From Pseudomonas palmensis (lineage in GTDB: Bacteria; Pseudomonadota; Gammaproteobacteria; Pseudomonadales; Pseudomonadaceae), in NCBI RefSeq assembly GCF_017848315.1, contig NZ_JAFKEC010000013.1:46607-110606 (forward strand): a stretch of 64,000 bases of DNA, read 5' to 3'. The position numbers and the translations under genes are program-made. Shown here one piece after another: positions 43,949 through 53,812 of the stretch. The notes beneath the pieces were generated by a model, which made no database searches, had not been told where the DNA came from, and saw only the letters and a list, made by a program, of their open reading frames with translations. Numbering within the stretch: the first letter of the stretch is position 1; each line of letters begins with the position of its first letter.

Positions 43949-45016
43949 TCAGCCCGCCGCCATCAACGGCTGGCACTGCGCGTAGTGCCGCGCCAGGCCC
44001 TTGAGCGAATGCCCCAGGGTGATACGGGTGTGCCGGTCGTACTGGTGCAGCAGGTCCAGACGGCCCTGCTGCAACCTGGCCAGGATGGCGCGGGCAGCCA
44101 GGTCGGTGGCACCCAGGGCGTGGGTCAGCCCCTGGGACGACACCGGGTCGAAGGCGATGGCCGCCTCGCCCACTGCCAGCCAGTGCGCCGATGCACAGCG
44201 CTGCAATGCACTACAGCCGGCATCCAGCACCTGAACCTGCGCTGCGGCCAGTTCGTCGGCACCTGCATAGCGCTGCATCAGGCGCGTGCGCTGCAGTTGC
44301 TCGGCCAACTGCGGCGCGGTGCGCTGACCGTCACCGCCGGGAAAGAAGCGCACCAGGTGACGCTGGCCGCTGGCGGTGGTGGCCCCGGACCACCAGCCCT
44401 GGGCATCCGCCTCGATCAGCAGCCACTCGGTGTCGGCCAGTTCCGAGCCACCTCGCGGCAGGCGCGCCGCGACGGCCACCTGGCGACTCAGGCGCTGGCG
44501 CCGTGCCCCGCCGAGCCGGGCGATGCAACTGGCCTTGCCGGTGGCATCCACCACGAAACGTGCCTGCCCGCGCCAGGGGTGTTCACCTCGCCGACCGCCC
44601 AGGGTAATGCTGTCGTCGGCAAAATCGGCATGGGTCACCCGCACATCGTCTTCACGGTTGATCCCAAGCGCCGCCGCCCTTTCCCGCAGCCGGGCGTCGA
44701 ACACCCGTCGTTCCAGGAACGCGCCATGGGCGGCGCGCTCGCAGAAGTAGTCGCGAAATACCGGCTCGCTGGTCAGCCAGATCGACTGCACGCCGCAGCA
44801 GCGTCGCGCCACGGTGCTGTCGTCGAGCAGGTCGGCGTGCCCCAGTGCGGCAAGTGCAGGCAACGCCTCGGGGGACAGGCACTCGCCGGGGCGCAGCGCA
44901 GCCTCGGGTTCACGCTCCACCAGCCCCACCTGCAACCCGGCCTGCACCAGGCGGATGGCCAGCGCCGTGCCGGCCGGCCCGGCGCCCACCACCAGCACGT
45001 CGTGCACGGGGTTCAA
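43949..45016 (-). CDS. LodB-like FAD protein needed for CTQ formation
   Basis: A 355-residue flavoprotein. The FAD-binding start is VLVVGAGPAGTALAIRLVQAG and the second motif WLAVGEAAIAFDPVSSQGLTHAL. LodB of Marinomonas, needed to make the quinone cofactor in LodA, is of this type, and its gene likewise follows lodA. The start is taken as the TTG at 45016, which overlaps the lodA-like stop (TTGA) and has AGGGA upstream; the open frame continues 185 codons further but only as shadow of the preceding gene. It is related in fold and purpose to qhpG, yet distinct in sequence. Confidence 0.85.
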   Translation of the reverse strand: MNPVHDVLVVGAGPAGTALAIRLVQAGLQVGLVEREPEAALRPGECLSPEALPALAALGHADLLDDSTVARRCCGVQSIWLTSEPVFRDYFCERAAHGAFLERRVFDARLRERAAALGINREDDVRVTHADFADDSITLGGRRGEHPWRGQARFVVDATGKASCIARLGGARRQRLSRQVAVAARLPRGGSELADTEWLLIEADAQGWWSGATTASGQRHLVRFFPGGDGQRTAPQLAEQLQRTRLMQRYAGADELAAAQVQVLDAGCSALQRCASAHWLAVGEAAIAFDPVSSQGLTHALGATDLAARAILARLQQGRLDLLHQYDRHTRITLGHSLKGLARHYAQCQPLMAAG

Positions 45017-46956
45017 ATCTCGTCCCTGCGCAGCCGACGACGTGGCGGTACCTTCTGCCTGGGCGGCTCCAGTTCGGTCTCGCCCAGCAACGGTGGCGGC
45101 GAATCCAGGGCCTCGATCACCGCCAGCAGGTCGAGCTTGGCATTGGAGCCGGTGACCCGCTCGGGCCGCCCGCTTTCGATCCAGGCCCGCGCCGGCAACC
45201 CCAGTGCGGTCGCCTCGGGGGTGGCGTCGTGGGCCAGCAGAATGCCCAACTCCCACCAGTGGCTCACCATCAGGTTGATGCGCGTGAAGTAGCTGCCCTT
45301 CAGGTCGCGCAGCCAGTCCTCGCGGTAGGAAAAGTGCTTGAGCTGCTGCGCTGGCGTGGTACGTCTTGCGCCCACACGCTCCCACGCCTCGCTGCTCAGT
45401 ACCTGGTTGGGCACGCGGGCCCCCCAGTAGCTGGGGAACGACAGGTAGGTACTGGGCTCGTACTCGGCATCCGACAGGCACGAGGCCTCGTCGGTCTGCC
45501 ACGGCACGCCCAGCGCGCGGGTCAGCGAACCCGGGCCCACGCCGTCCAGCGGGCCCTGGGGTGCCAGGCACACCTGTGGCGTGAGTTCGTCACCGAAATC
45601 CTGGCGCACCGCCTGCCCCTGGGGCAGTACCGCCAGGCGATAAGGGCTGCGCCACACGCTGGGCACGCGCATGAACCAGGTCAGTTCGATGCCCGGGTGG
45701 AACGGGCCGCCCAGGCATTCATGCAGGCCGGCGCGGTCCAGCGCCTGGGCCTGGGCGCGCGGTTCGAGCGTATCGAAGTCTTCCGGTACCGGCGCGCCCT
45801 GCCAGTCGGCGACGAATTCGCCTTGCGCCCACTGGCTCAAGGCCTGGTACATCAGCGGGGTGACCGCGAGCCCGACCGCGGATGGCGGCTGGGGGTCGAG
45901 GTCATAGTCGCCGTAATAGTCGCCGTACAGGGGCAACAGCGCCGGGGCGAACTCGGCGGTGCTGGCGGGGTCGCGAAACAGCGCGAAGGCCTTGCGCCGA
46001 AAGTCCGCACTGGCCTCACCGGGGTCGGCCAGCCGGGCCACCACGTCGGGGTTCTGGGTATCGAGTGGCGAACCGTGGCCGCTGAGCATGAACAGGCCCT
46101 GGTTGGTCCACTGCATGTGGGTCATGCGCTCGAAGATCGGCCAGATATCGCGGGTGAACGAACAGCCCGGTTCGGCCGGCAGCTGACCCTGGCGCACGAA
46201 CAGGTCGCGCACCACCTCTTCCATGGTGACCACGCCAAACAGCCCTGGCGCGTAGTTGGGGGGCGTCACCACCAGGTAGCCGGGCTCGGCATCCAGGCGC
46301 TGGCCGTTGTTGAACGTCACCCGTGCGTACACCGGGCCGTCCGACACGTCGTCGTGCCAGTCGTCGTTGTTGGCGAAGGTTGTCGGTGGGGTCTTGTCCA
46401 CCCGCGGTGCGCTGTGGCCGTGCCCGCCGAGGGCGATCAGGCGCCCGGCCTCGTCGGTGCGCAGTTCGCCCAGGTACACGGGTTTGCCGTGGAAGGTGCC
46501 GGTGTCGAAATGAAAGGGCTTGCCTTGCTGGCGGCGGCCGCTGATGGTCCTGGGGCCGGGGCGGATGTCCAGGGCCTGGCGCTGCGCGCCGGTCACGTGC
46601 GGGTTGCGTCGTTTTTCGGCGATGGCGTACTGGCCGGGCAGGTCCATGGCATTTTCGAAGGCGTACCAGCCGGCCTTGAGGTTGGCGACTTCCACGGTCC
46701 ATTCGATCTGCACGCCGTCGTCCAGGCTCAGCTCCTGTACGGTGCCGTCGTGCAGTTCGGCATAGAGGCGAAAGCGCACAGCCTGGCGCCGCACCTGGCC
46801 CCTGGCATCGCGAAATTGCCCGTCGGCGCTGCTGGCCAGTGCCCCTGGCACCTGCGCGGCGAGCACGTACTCCTCATCGCCATCGGCGTTGCCGACACGG
46901 GCAACGCCGAGCCCTGGGTGCACACGAATGGATTTGATCGATGCCGGGCTGATCAT
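45013..46956 (-). CDS. LodA-family CTQ-dependent amino acid/amine oxidase
   Basis: A 647-residue oxidase of the LodA/GoxA family, which oxidatively deaminates an amino acid (lysine epsilon-oxidase, glycine oxidase) and makes ammonia and hydrogen peroxide. Family motifs: N-terminal HPGLGVARVGNAD, then PGPRTISG, ALGGHGHSAP, and the cofactor region. The cross-linked pair is predicted to be Cys414 (HECLGGPFHPGIE) and Trp486 (LGVPWQTDEASC), by comparison with Cys516 and Trp581 of LodA. No signal peptide is visible; members leave the cell by unknown routes. The ATG at 46956 has GGAGG upstream. The substrate cannot be told from sequence. It is a second, unrelated CTQ enzyme in this window. Confidence 0.88.
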   Translation of the reverse strand: MISPASIKSIRVHPGLGVARVGNADGDEEYVLAAQVPGALASSADGQFRDARGQVRRQAVRFRLYAELHDGTVQELSLDDGVQIEWTVEVANLKAGWYAFENAMDLPGQYAIAEKRRNPHVTGAQRQALDIRPGPRTISGRRQQGKPFHFDTGTFHGKPVYLGELRTDEAGRLIALGGHGHSAPRVDKTPPTTFANNDDWHDDVSDGPVYARVTFNNGQRLDAEPGYLVVTPPNYAPGLFGVVTMEEVVRDLFVRQGQLPAEPGCSFTRDIWPIFERMTHMQWTNQGLFMLSGHGSPLDTQNPDVVARLADPGEASADFRRKAFALFRDPASTAEFAPALLPLYGDYYGDYDLDPQPPSAVGLAVTPLMYQALSQWAQGEFVADWQGAPVPEDFDTLEPRAQAQALDRAGLHECLGGPFHPGIELTWFMRVPSVWRSPYRLAVLPQGQAVRQDFGDELTPQVCLAPQGPLDGVGPGSLTRALGVPWQTDEASCLSDAEYEPSTYLSFPSYWGARVPNQVLSSEAWERVGARRTTPAQQLKHFSYREDWLRDLKGSYFTRINLMVSHWWELGILLAHDATPEATALGLPARAWIESGRPERVTGSNAKLDLLAVIEALDSPPPLLGETELEPPRQKVPPRRRLRRDEI

Positions 46957-47086
46957 GGCCGTCTAGCCTCCTTGCCAGTGGGGTCTGCGCGAATGCGCAA
47001 TTTCGCGCTCAACGCTAGATGGCGAATGGAGGGGTGTCAAATGGCCATGTCAGCCAGCAATCCGAAGCTCAATTTGCGCCGTTGAG

Positions 47087-47302
47087 TCAGCCGTTGCGAG
47101 AGGCCGCGTTGTTGTTGATCGCCTTGGGCCCCGCCACGCCCCACACGATCAGGCCGACCAGCGGCACGAACACCACCAGCACGATCCACAACATCTTGCG
47201 GTCGGCCTTGCTCTTGCTGCCGATGATGCTCTTGATGGCCCACAGTTCCACCAGGGCCAGGATTACCGCCAATGTGATCCAGATATAACCGTTGTTTTGC
47301 AT
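47087..47302 (-). CDS. Small membrane protein with PLDc_N domain
   Basis: A 71-residue protein with two hydrophobic helices (WITLAVILALVELWAI and MLWIVLVVFVPLVGLIVWGVAG) joined by a basic loop (KSKADRK). This is the phospholipase D nuclease N-terminal (PLDc_N) pattern of small integral membrane proteins, whose function is not known. The Trp-hydrophobic-P-x-GL-x-W signature is present. It is a single gene 130 bases upstream of nothing related; the LodA-like gene begins on the far side, on the same strand. Confidence 0.8.
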   Translation of the reverse strand: MQNNGYIWITLAVILALVELWAIKSIIGSKSKADRKMLWIVLVVFVPLVGLIVWGVAGPKAINNNAASRNG

Positions 47303-47389
47303 GCGTCATCTCCCGAATGGTATTGCGTTAGGTCAGGCGACGCCGCGATGGTTCAGTGAATCTGCGCCCAAAGGCGCCAGGCAGACACC

Positions 47390-48136
47390 TCACTGCACCG
47401 GCAGAAAGTTCATCAGCAACAGGCTCTGCGCATAGTTCAGGCCGATGCGCCGGTAGCGCTCGTCGAGCATCTGGGTCAGCAGGTCCAGGCGCGCGACGAT
47501 CTTGCCGAACTCCACGGCAAAGCTCAGGTTGCTGCCCGCCTCGGAGATTTCGTTGGAGAACAGCAACAGCACGCCATTGGCATCCTGGCGCTGGCTCAGC
47601 AGCCAGGTGGCCTTCTCGATGTTGCGCGCTGCGTTGCTGACGAACTGCGGGTCGATGGTGTCGGTGATGAAGAATTCGGTACGCCCGCCATGGGCGGTCA
47701 CCAGCATGCTGCCGATGGCGTAGATGAACGCGCCAACGCGATCGCCCCTGAACTCCGGGCTCAGGGCATAGCTCAGTGCCGCCAGGTCGCGGCGCTCGCC
47801 CAGCTGCGGCAAGGCCTGGCGCTGCTCGATGGCCTGGCGGATCTGCCGCTCGGCACTGGCAGCATCGAGAAAGCCCGATTCGCGCCACTGGTTGGGGTTG
47901 CGCAGGTACAGCTTGCTCATCAACAGGTACAGGCTCTGCAGGTTGTCCTGCATCGACAGCGTGGCCATGCGATCGACGCTGGTCTGGAACAGTTCCTGGG
48001 GCCGGCCGTTGCCCAGCTGGGTGGCGATATCGCGCCCCTGCTGCTGGGTACAGCCAGCGGCGCAGGCCATCAGCGTGCCCGCCAGCAACAGCCGGCGCAG
48101 CACGCGCTGGGGTGGAACGCAAAGCGGATAAACCAT
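47390..48136 (-). CDS. Lipoprotein of unknown function
   Basis: A 248-residue protein with a lipoprotein signal (RRLLLAGTLMACAAGC; acylated Cys at either of two candidate positions), so it is expected to be membrane-anchored in the periplasm. The mature part is mostly helical and contains LYLLMSKLYLRNPNQWRESG, a central small-residue stretch and QSLLLMNFLPVQ at the end. The ATG at 48136 is preferred over a GTG two codons upstream, though neither has a strong ribosome-binding site. No assigned relative is recognised beyond conserved Pseudomonas lipoproteins. Confidence 0.72.
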   Translation of the reverse strand: MVYPLCVPPQRVLRRLLLAGTLMACAAGCTQQQGRDIATQLGNGRPQELFQTSVDRMATLSMQDNLQSLYLLMSKLYLRNPNQWRESGFLDAASAERQIRQAIEQRQALPQLGERRDLAALSYALSPEFRGDRVGAFIYAIGSMLVTAHGGRTEFFITDTIDPQFVSNAARNIEKATWLLSQRQDANGVLLLFSNEISEAGSNLSFAVEFGKIVARLDLLTQMLDERYRRIGLNYAQSLLLMNFLPVQ

Positions 48137-48254
48137 CGGCACCGGGGTCTGAATTCACGGGCCGCGTTGGGGATCGACGCGGCCTGGCGATGAATAGAGC
48201 CGAAAAAACGCAAAAAGTGCGATAACCGCCAGACCGCAGTGGCGCCACGCCGCA

Positions 48255-49133
48255 CTATTGGAGCACCGCGCCCCGCTCCTCCAGCAGTTTCACGAACATC
48301 GCCAGGCTGCGCGACACCGTGCCGCTGCGCCATACCAGCCAGGTGCGCAGGTAGCGAAAACGTTGCGACATCGGCCACACGCTGACCGTGGCGCACCCCG
48401 GCATGCTCTCGAGCATGCTGCGTGGCATCAGCGCCAGCCCCGCCCCTGCGCTCACGCAGGCGAGCATGCCGTGGTAGCTCTCCAGTTCGAAGATCTTGCC
48501 CGGCACGGCGGCATCCTGGGTGAACCAGCGCTCGAAATGATGGCGGTACGAACAGTTGGCCCGGAACGCATAGATGCTCTGCCCGTTGACGTCCTGGCCA
48601 CGGTGGATCGGCGCATGGTTGAGCGGCGCGATGATGACCATCTCCTCCTCGAACACCGGCACGCCCTCCAGCGAGGGGTGCAGCACCGGGCCGTCGACGA
48701 AGGCCGCCGCCAGGCGTCCCGACAGCACGCCCTCGATCATGGTGCCCGACGGCCCGGTGGAGAGGTCCAGCTCGACCTTGGCGTACTGCTGGTTGTAGGC
48801 CGCCAGCAACGCGGGGATGCGCACCGCTGCGGTACTTTCCAGCGAGCCCAGCGAGAACGCCCCCTGGGGTTCCTCCCCCGCCACGGTCAGGCGGGCCTCC
48901 TCCACCAAGGCCAGGATGCGCTTGGCGTACTCCAGGAAGGTCCAGCCGGCCGGCGAGAGGCGCAGGCGCAGCTTTTCACGAATGAACAGCTCCACCCCCA
49001 GGTCGGCTTCCAGCTGCTTGATCCGCGTGGTCAGGTTCGACGGCACGCGGTGGATGTGCTGGGCGGCTGCGCTGATGCTGCCGTGCTCGGCCACGGCGGT
49101 GAAGATCTCAAGCTGTACCAGGTCCAAAAACAT
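48255..49133 (-). CDS. ptrR: LysR-family regulator divergent from sad (PtrR-like)
   Basis: A 292-residue LysR-type regulator. The helix-turn-helix is in [32 protein letters not shown], and the effector domain follows from about residue 90. It diverges from a sad-type succinate semialdehyde dehydrogenase gene with 100 bases between, the same layout as ptrR-sad (yneJ-yneI) in E. coli, where PtrR responds to putrescine and nitrogen limitation. The ATG at 49133 gives the usual LysR N-terminus ([11 protein letters not shown]). An in-frame extension upstream would cover the sad start and is rejected. Confidence 0.82.
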   Translation of the reverse strand: MFLDLVQLEIFTAVAEHGSISAAAQHIHRVPSNLTTRIKQLEADLGVELFIREKLRLRLSPAGWTFLEYAKRILALVEEARLTVAGEEPQGAFSLGSLESTAAVRIPALLAAYNQQYAKVELDLSTGPSGTMIEGVLSGRLAAAFVDGPVLHPSLEGVPVFEEEMVIIAPLNHAPIHRGQDVNGQSIYAFRANCSYRHHFERWFTQDAAVPGKIFELESYHGMLACVSAGAGLALMPRSMLESMPGCATVSVWPMSQRFRYLRTWLVWRSGTVSRSLAMFVKLLEERGAVLQ

Positions 49134-49233
49134 TCTCCAAACGTGAAAGAAACCGTTTTTATTATTCAGTTTTCGAAAGATTAGCACGGCATTACGCTGG
49201 GCCCCTGTTTCCCTTCCGACAGGAACGCCCGCC

Positions 49234-50625
49234 ATGACCGACATAACCAGCCACACCCATGCCCTCTCGATCAACCCGGCCACCGGTGAACGCATCGGCC
49301 ACTACGCCTATGAAACCGACGCACTGATGGACGCCGCCCTGGGCCGCGCCGCTGCCGGGTTTGCCGGCTGGCGGCGTACCCCGCTGGCCACCCGCTCGGC
49401 CCTGCTGGTGAAACTGGCCGGTGTGCTGCGCGACAACGCCCAGGCCATGGCGCAGATGATTACCCTGGAAATGGGCAAGCCTGCGGCCCAGGCCCGCGGC
49501 GAAGTGGAAAAGTGCGCCCAGCTGTGCGAGTGGTACGCCGAGAACGGGCCGGCCATGCTGGCCCCCGAGCCAACCCAGGTACCCGACGCCAAGGCCCACA
49601 TCGAATACCGCCCACTGGGCCCGATCCTGGCGGTGATGCCGTGGAACTTCCCGCTGTGGCAAGTGCTGCGCGGTGCGGTACCCGCGCTGATCGCCGGCAA
49701 CACCTACGTGCTCAAGCACGCGCCCAATGTGATGGGCTCGGCCTACCTGCTGCGCGATGCGTTCCAGCAGGCCGAATTCCCCGAAGGCGTGTTCGAGGTG
49801 CTCAACGTGACGCCTGAGGGCGTATCCAGGGCCATCGTCGACCCGCGCATCGTCGCCGTGACCCTTACCGGCAGTGTGCGTGCCGGTGCCGCCATCGGTG
49901 CCCAGGCCGGTGCCGCGCTGAAAAAATGCGTACTGGAACTGGGCGGCTCCGACCCGTTCATCGTGTTGAACGATGCCGACCTGGATGCCGCCGTGCAGGC
50001 TGCCGTGATCGGCCGCTACCAGAACACCGGCCAGGTGTGCGCGGCAGCCAAGCGGCTGATCGTCGAAGCCGGCGTGGTCGAGGCATTCACCCGCAAGTTC
50101 GTCGAGAAAACCCGCGCGCTGGTGATGGGCGACCCGTTGCTGGCCGACACCTACCTGGGGCCGATGGCGCGTCATGACCTGCGCGACGAGCTCGACCAGC
50201 AGGTCCAGGCCACCCTGGCCGAAGGCGCCACGCTGCTGCTGGGCGGGCACAAGGTCGAAGGCCCGGGCAACTACTACGCGCCCACGGTACTGGCCGACGT
50301 CACCGACCAGATGACCTCGTTCCGCCAGGAGCTGTTCGGCCCGGTGGCCTCGATCATCACTGCCCGGGATGCGCGCCACGCCCTGCAGCTGGCCAACGAC
50401 AGCGAATTCGGCCTGACCTCGACCGTGTACACCCGCGATGCGGCACTGGCCCGACAACTGGCCGACGAACTGGAGTGCGGCGGCGTGTTCATCAACGGCT
50501 ACAGCGCCAGTGATCCGCGCGTGACCTTCGGTGGGGTGAAGAAGAGCGGCTTTGGCCGCGAACTCTCGCACTTCGGCGTTCGCGAGTTCTGCAACGCGCA
50601 GACCGTATGGTTCGATCGCCACTAA
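49234..50625 (+). CDS. sad: Succinate semialdehyde dehydrogenase, Sad/YneI type
   Basis: A 463-residue NAD(P)-dependent aldehyde dehydrogenase, the length of E. coli Sad (462). It oxidises succinate semialdehyde, from GABA, to succinate. Catalytic features: MPWNFPLWQ with Asn, the Lys in YVLKHAPN (a distinguishing motif of this branch, where most relatives read LLKPSE), Glu in [10 protein letters not shown] and Cys in [11 protein letters not shown]. [20 protein letters not shown] closes the fold. A strong hairpin terminator follows. It is distinct from the GabD-type enzyme 4 kb downstream. Confidence 0.88.
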   Translation: MTDITSHTHALSINPATGERIGHYAYETDALMDAALGRAAAGFAGWRRTPLATRSALLVKLAGVLRDNAQAMAQMITLEMGKPAAQARGEVEKCAQLCEWYAENGPAMLAPEPTQVPDAKAHIEYRPLGPILAVMPWNFPLWQVLRGAVPALIAGNTYVLKHAPNVMGSAYLLRDAFQQAEFPEGVFEVLNVTPEGVSRAIVDPRIVAVTLTGSVRAGAAIGAQAGAALKKCVLELGGSDPFIVLNDADLDAAVQAAVIGRYQNTGQVCAAAKRLIVEAGVVEAFTRKFVEKTRALVMGDPLLADTYLGPMARHDLRDELDQQVQATLAEGATLLLGGHKVEGPGNYYAPTVLADVTDQMTSFRQELFGPVASIITARDARHALQLANDSEFGLTSTVYTRDAALARQLADELECGGVFINGYSASDPRVTFGGVKKSGFGRELSHFGVREFCNAQTVWFDRH

Positions 50626-50649
50626 AGTACGAAGCACCTTCCTATAAAG

Positions 50650-50682
50650 CGCAGGATAAAAAAATAGGCTTATCCTGCGTTT
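50650..50682 (+). terminator. Rho-independent terminator of sad
   Basis: A 10-bp perfect stem (CGCAGGATAA / TTATCCTGCG) with a 10-base loop begins 25 bases after the sad stop and is followed by TTT. The remaining 158 bases before the next gene are AT-rich and should hold its promoter. Confidence 0.75.
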
Positions 50683-50840
50683 AATAGATACCCATGGCAG
50701 CGCTTATCCATTAGCCTCAACTCACTCTCAAACACAGCAGGCACCTTGCCACTATAAAAATCAGCACCTTTCATCTATTTTGCGCCCGCTTGCAACTGCC
50801 AAACATAACTCGAAATAACAGTCTTGATTGGAGCGTTCGA

Positions 50841-51884
50841 ATGTCGAAAAAACTCTTCACCCTCACCGTGCTCGGTGGCCTGATGCTGGCCAACAGTGCC
50901 TTTGCCGACAAGCTCACGGTGATCTCCTATGGTGGCGCGAGCAAGGCCGCGCAGGTCACCGCGTTCTACAAGCCCTACGAAGAAAAGACCAAGACCCAGG
51001 TGATCGCTGGCGAGTGGAACGGTGAAATCTCCAAGCTCATCGCCATGAACGACACCAAGACCGTGACCTGGGACGTGCTCGATACCGAAGACACCGACCG
51101 TGCCCGTGGCTGTGAAGAAGGTCTGTTCGAAAAACTCGACTACGAACGCCTCGGCACGCCGGGCGACTGGATCGAAGGCACCAAGAGTGACGACGGCTGT
51201 GGCGTCGGTATCTTCGTGTGGTCCAACGTGCTGGCCTACAACGCCGACAAACTGAAAGTCGCCCCTACCGGCTGGGCCGACTTCTGGGACGTGAAGAAAT
51301 TCCCGGGCAAGCGCAGCCTGCGCAAGTCTGCCCGTGGCTCGCTGGAATTCGCCCTGATGGCCGACGGCGTGCCGCCTGCCGAAGTCTACAAGCTGCTCAG
51401 CACCAAAGAAGGTGTGGACCGCGCCTTCAAGAAGCTGGACGAGATCAAGCCGTACATCCAGTGGTGGGAAGCCGGTGCACAGCCGCCGCAGTACCTGGTG
51501 GCTGGCGATGTGGTGATGGCGTCCTCGTACAACGGCCGCATCCACGCTGCACAGCAGAGCGGCAGCAACCTGAAGATCGTCTGGAACCAGAACCTGTACC
51601 AGTTCGACGAGTGGGCCATCCCGCGCGGCACCAAGAATCTGGACAAGGCCTACGACTTCATCAAGTTCGCCATGCAGCCTGAGCAGCAGAAGCTCTACAC
51701 CGAGCAGATGGCCTACGGCCCGTCCAACACCAAGGCCGCCGAAATGCTCGACAAGTCGCTGGCTGACGACCTGCCCACCGCGGCAGAGAACCAGAAGAAT
51801 GCACTGCGGGTAAACGTCGAGTTCTGGCTCGAGAACGCAGAAACGCTTGAACAGAAGTTCAACGCCTGGGCTAGCAAGTCCTGA
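50841..51884 (+). CDS. Periplasmic spermidine/putrescine-type ABC substrate-binding protein
   Basis: A 347-residue PotD-like binding protein. A signal peptide (LTVLGGLMLANSAFA) precedes DKLTVISYGGASKAAQVTAF, the opening of extracellular solute-binding family 1 polyamine members. VIAGEWNGEISKL, VLDTEDTDRARGCEEGLFEKLDY and IQWWEAGAQPPQYLVAGDVVMA fit the ligand-facing strands. No permease or ATPase genes are adjacent, so it must share a transporter encoded elsewhere. A GGAG site nine bases upstream supports the ATG. With the PucR regulator and gabDT following, it likely serves uptake of GABA, putrescine or a related amine. Confidence 0.84.
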   Translation: MSKKLFTLTVLGGLMLANSAFADKLTVISYGGASKAAQVTAFYKPYEEKTKTQVIAGEWNGEISKLIAMNDTKTVTWDVLDTEDTDRARGCEEGLFEKLDYERLGTPGDWIEGTKSDDGCGVGIFVWSNVLAYNADKLKVAPTGWADFWDVKKFPGKRSLRKSARGSLEFALMADGVPPAEVYKLLSTKEGVDRAFKKLDEIKPYIQWWEAGAQPPQYLVAGDVVMASSYNGRIHAAQQSGSNLKIVWNQNLYQFDEWAIPRGTKNLDKAYDFIKFAMQPEQQKLYTEQMAYGPSNTKAAEMLDKSLADDLPTAAENQKNALRVNVEFWLENAETLEQKFNAWASKS

Positions 51885-52013
51885 TTTCCCCTCCCTGTGC
51901 GCCTCATGGATGATCAGCGCACAGGTTCTATTCTCCTGTCCAGGGCCCTCCCCGCAGCCATGTCCAGTCCGCTAGACTGCGATCCTCTATCGTGTCTGGA
52001 TCGTGGATTGCAC

Positions 52014-53567
52014 ATGAAACTCGCCACAGCCCTGGAACAGACCTCCCTCAGCCAGGCCACCGTGGTCGCGGGCAGGCAATGCCTGGACCGCGACCTGGCG
52101 TGGGTGCATATCGTCGATCACCCCGACATCTTCAATTGGCTGAAAAAGGGCGACCTGCTGCTGACCACCGGCTACAACTGGCCGCAGGACCCGCAAAAAT
52201 GCCGCGACATGGTTCGCCGGCTGGCCGAGCTGGGCCTGGCCGGGGTCGTGATGGCAGTCCCGCACTTTCACGAACACTTCCCCCAGGCGGCCATCGAAGA
52301 GGCCGACCGCTGCTGTTTTCCCTTGCTGGAACTGCCTTGGGAAGTCGCCTTCAGCGACATCACCCAGCAGGTTCTCGAACAGATCATCAACTTCCAGACC
52401 CGCATCATCCGTCGCTCCGACCTTATCCACCGCATGCTCACCCGCGCCGCCATCGAGGCCGACAACCTGCAGAGCCTGGCCAGCGCCCTCACCAGCGCCC
52501 TGGAACTGCCGGCGCTGATCGTGGCCAGCTCCGGCAGTGTGCTGGGGGCCAGCGAGTCGGCCAATGACGCTGTGGAGCTTGCCGTGATGCGCCACCTGAA
52601 CGAGCAGGCCAACCTGCTGCAGGGGGTCGAGCCGCAGGTGCTGGAGCTGGACGCCGATGCCGGCGCGTTTCGCCTGGGCTGCCCCATCCGCCTGCAGGGC
52701 GAGCGGGTCGGGGTGGTGTGGCTCAAGGGCCAGCGGGACAGCTTCGAGGAGCTGCACTGCCGCGCAGTGGAACATGCTGCGCTGATCGCCGCCCTGCAGC
52801 TGTCCCATCAACGCGAATTGCTGGACCAGGAAAACCGCCTGGGCCATGCGCTGGTGGCAGGTCTGCTGGAAGGCAAGTTCCCCGAAACGCCGCGCGCCAT
52901 CGAACGTGCGCTGGTGTCCGGCTGGTGTCATACCCGCGATTACCGCGTGTGCCTGGTGTTGCTGGACGAGCCGATTCCCCTCAGCCGCGAGGGCTTCCAG
53001 CGGCGCAAGGAGCAGGCCGAGCGCATCACCGAGATCATGCAGGGGTTGGGAATCGCGCCCCTGCTGTCGGTGTCGTTGAACCAGATCAGCCTGATCGTGC
53101 CGGCCGATGTGATGCCCGAGTCGATCTGGAAGCATATTCGACTGGACGGCGGCGCCATGGCCGCCAGCCGCGTGCACCGGGGCGTGGCAGGCATGGCCCA
53201 GGGCGCCGGGGATGTGGCCACCCTGCTGCCGCTGCTGCGCCCGGGCAAGCTGCATGGGTTTGACGAAGTGCTGTTTCCGCGGGCGCTGATGGGCGACGAC
53301 GATGCACGGCGCATGCTGCTGGAGCGCCTGGTGACCCCGCTGACCCGGCACAAGAACGGTGCCATGCTCATGGAAACCCTGTGCACCCTGGCCAGCGAAG
53401 GCTTTCAGCTGGCCAGCAGCGCCCGCTGCCTGGACATCCACATCAGCACATTACGCTACCGCGTGGAGCGCATCGAAGAGCTGCTGCAGCTGTCGATGGA
53501 GAACCCGCAGGCGCGCTTTCAGCTGCAGGTGGCAACCGAGATGTACCGCCTGCAGAACGACGCCTGA
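52014..53567 (+). CDS. PucR-family transcriptional regulator
   Basis: A 517-residue regulator with an N-terminal PucR/PurR-catabolism domain (about 1-130; LAWVHIVDHPDIFNWLKKGDLLLTTGYN) and a C-terminal helix-turn-helix of the CdaR/PucR type (FQLASSARCLDIHISTLRYRVERIEELL). The middle region is probably GAF-like. In other bacteria such proteins activate purine, amine or GABA catabolism genes. It lies between a polyamine-type binding protein and gabD/gabT, on the same strand, and is the likely regulator of these genes. The ATG at 52014 fits the family N-terminus; its ribosome-binding site is weak. Confidence 0.84.
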   Translation: MKLATALEQTSLSQATVVAGRQCLDRDLAWVHIVDHPDIFNWLKKGDLLLTTGYNWPQDPQKCRDMVRRLAELGLAGVVMAVPHFHEHFPQAAIEEADRCCFPLLELPWEVAFSDITQQVLEQIINFQTRIIRRSDLIHRMLTRAAIEADNLQSLASALTSALELPALIVASSGSVLGASESANDAVELAVMRHLNEQANLLQGVEPQVLELDADAGAFRLGCPIRLQGERVGVVWLKGQRDSFEELHCRAVEHAALIAALQLSHQRELLDQENRLGHALVAGLLEGKFPETPRAIERALVSGWCHTRDYRVCLVLLDEPIPLSREGFQRRKEQAERITEIMQGLGIAPLLSVSLNQISLIVPADVMPESIWKHIRLDGGAMAASRVHRGVAGMAQGAGDVATLLPLLRPGKLHGFDEVLFPRALMGDDDARRMLLERLVTPLTRHKNGAMLMETLCTLASEGFQLASSARCLDIHISTLRYRVERIEELLQLSMENPQARFQLQVATEMYRLQNDA

Positions 53568-53591
53568 CAAACAATCTGCTGCCTGTACCGC

Positions 53592-53658
53592 CAGGTGGCG
53601 GGCCAGGCCCGCTCCAGCAGGCCGTCAGAGGCCTTGCGGGAGCGGGCTTGACCGGCGC
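53592..53658. repeat. REP-type imperfect inverted repeat
   Basis: GGCGGGCCAGGCCCGCTCC and GGGAGCGGGCTTGACCGGC face each other across about 25 bases, the pattern of Pseudomonas putida REP pairs. It lies in the 245-base gap between the PucR gene and gabD. Confidence 0.65.
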
Positions 53659-53812
53659 TGGAGACACCTCGACCACCCCCGCAGCATAGTGTGCTGCCAA
53701 CCCCCTCAATACGGCATTTATGCCTGGCCCAAGCGGTCATCTCGGCATCGGTCACTGCGTGCCTGTTCTTACAATCGTGCCATTCACCGGACCCGTAGAA
53801 GGCACCCTCTCC

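Noticed and set aside
45017..45571. Upstream extension of the LodB-like frame by 185 codons
   Set aside because: It lies entirely within the LodA-like gene in another frame, and the Rossmann fold starts just after the TTG at 45016.
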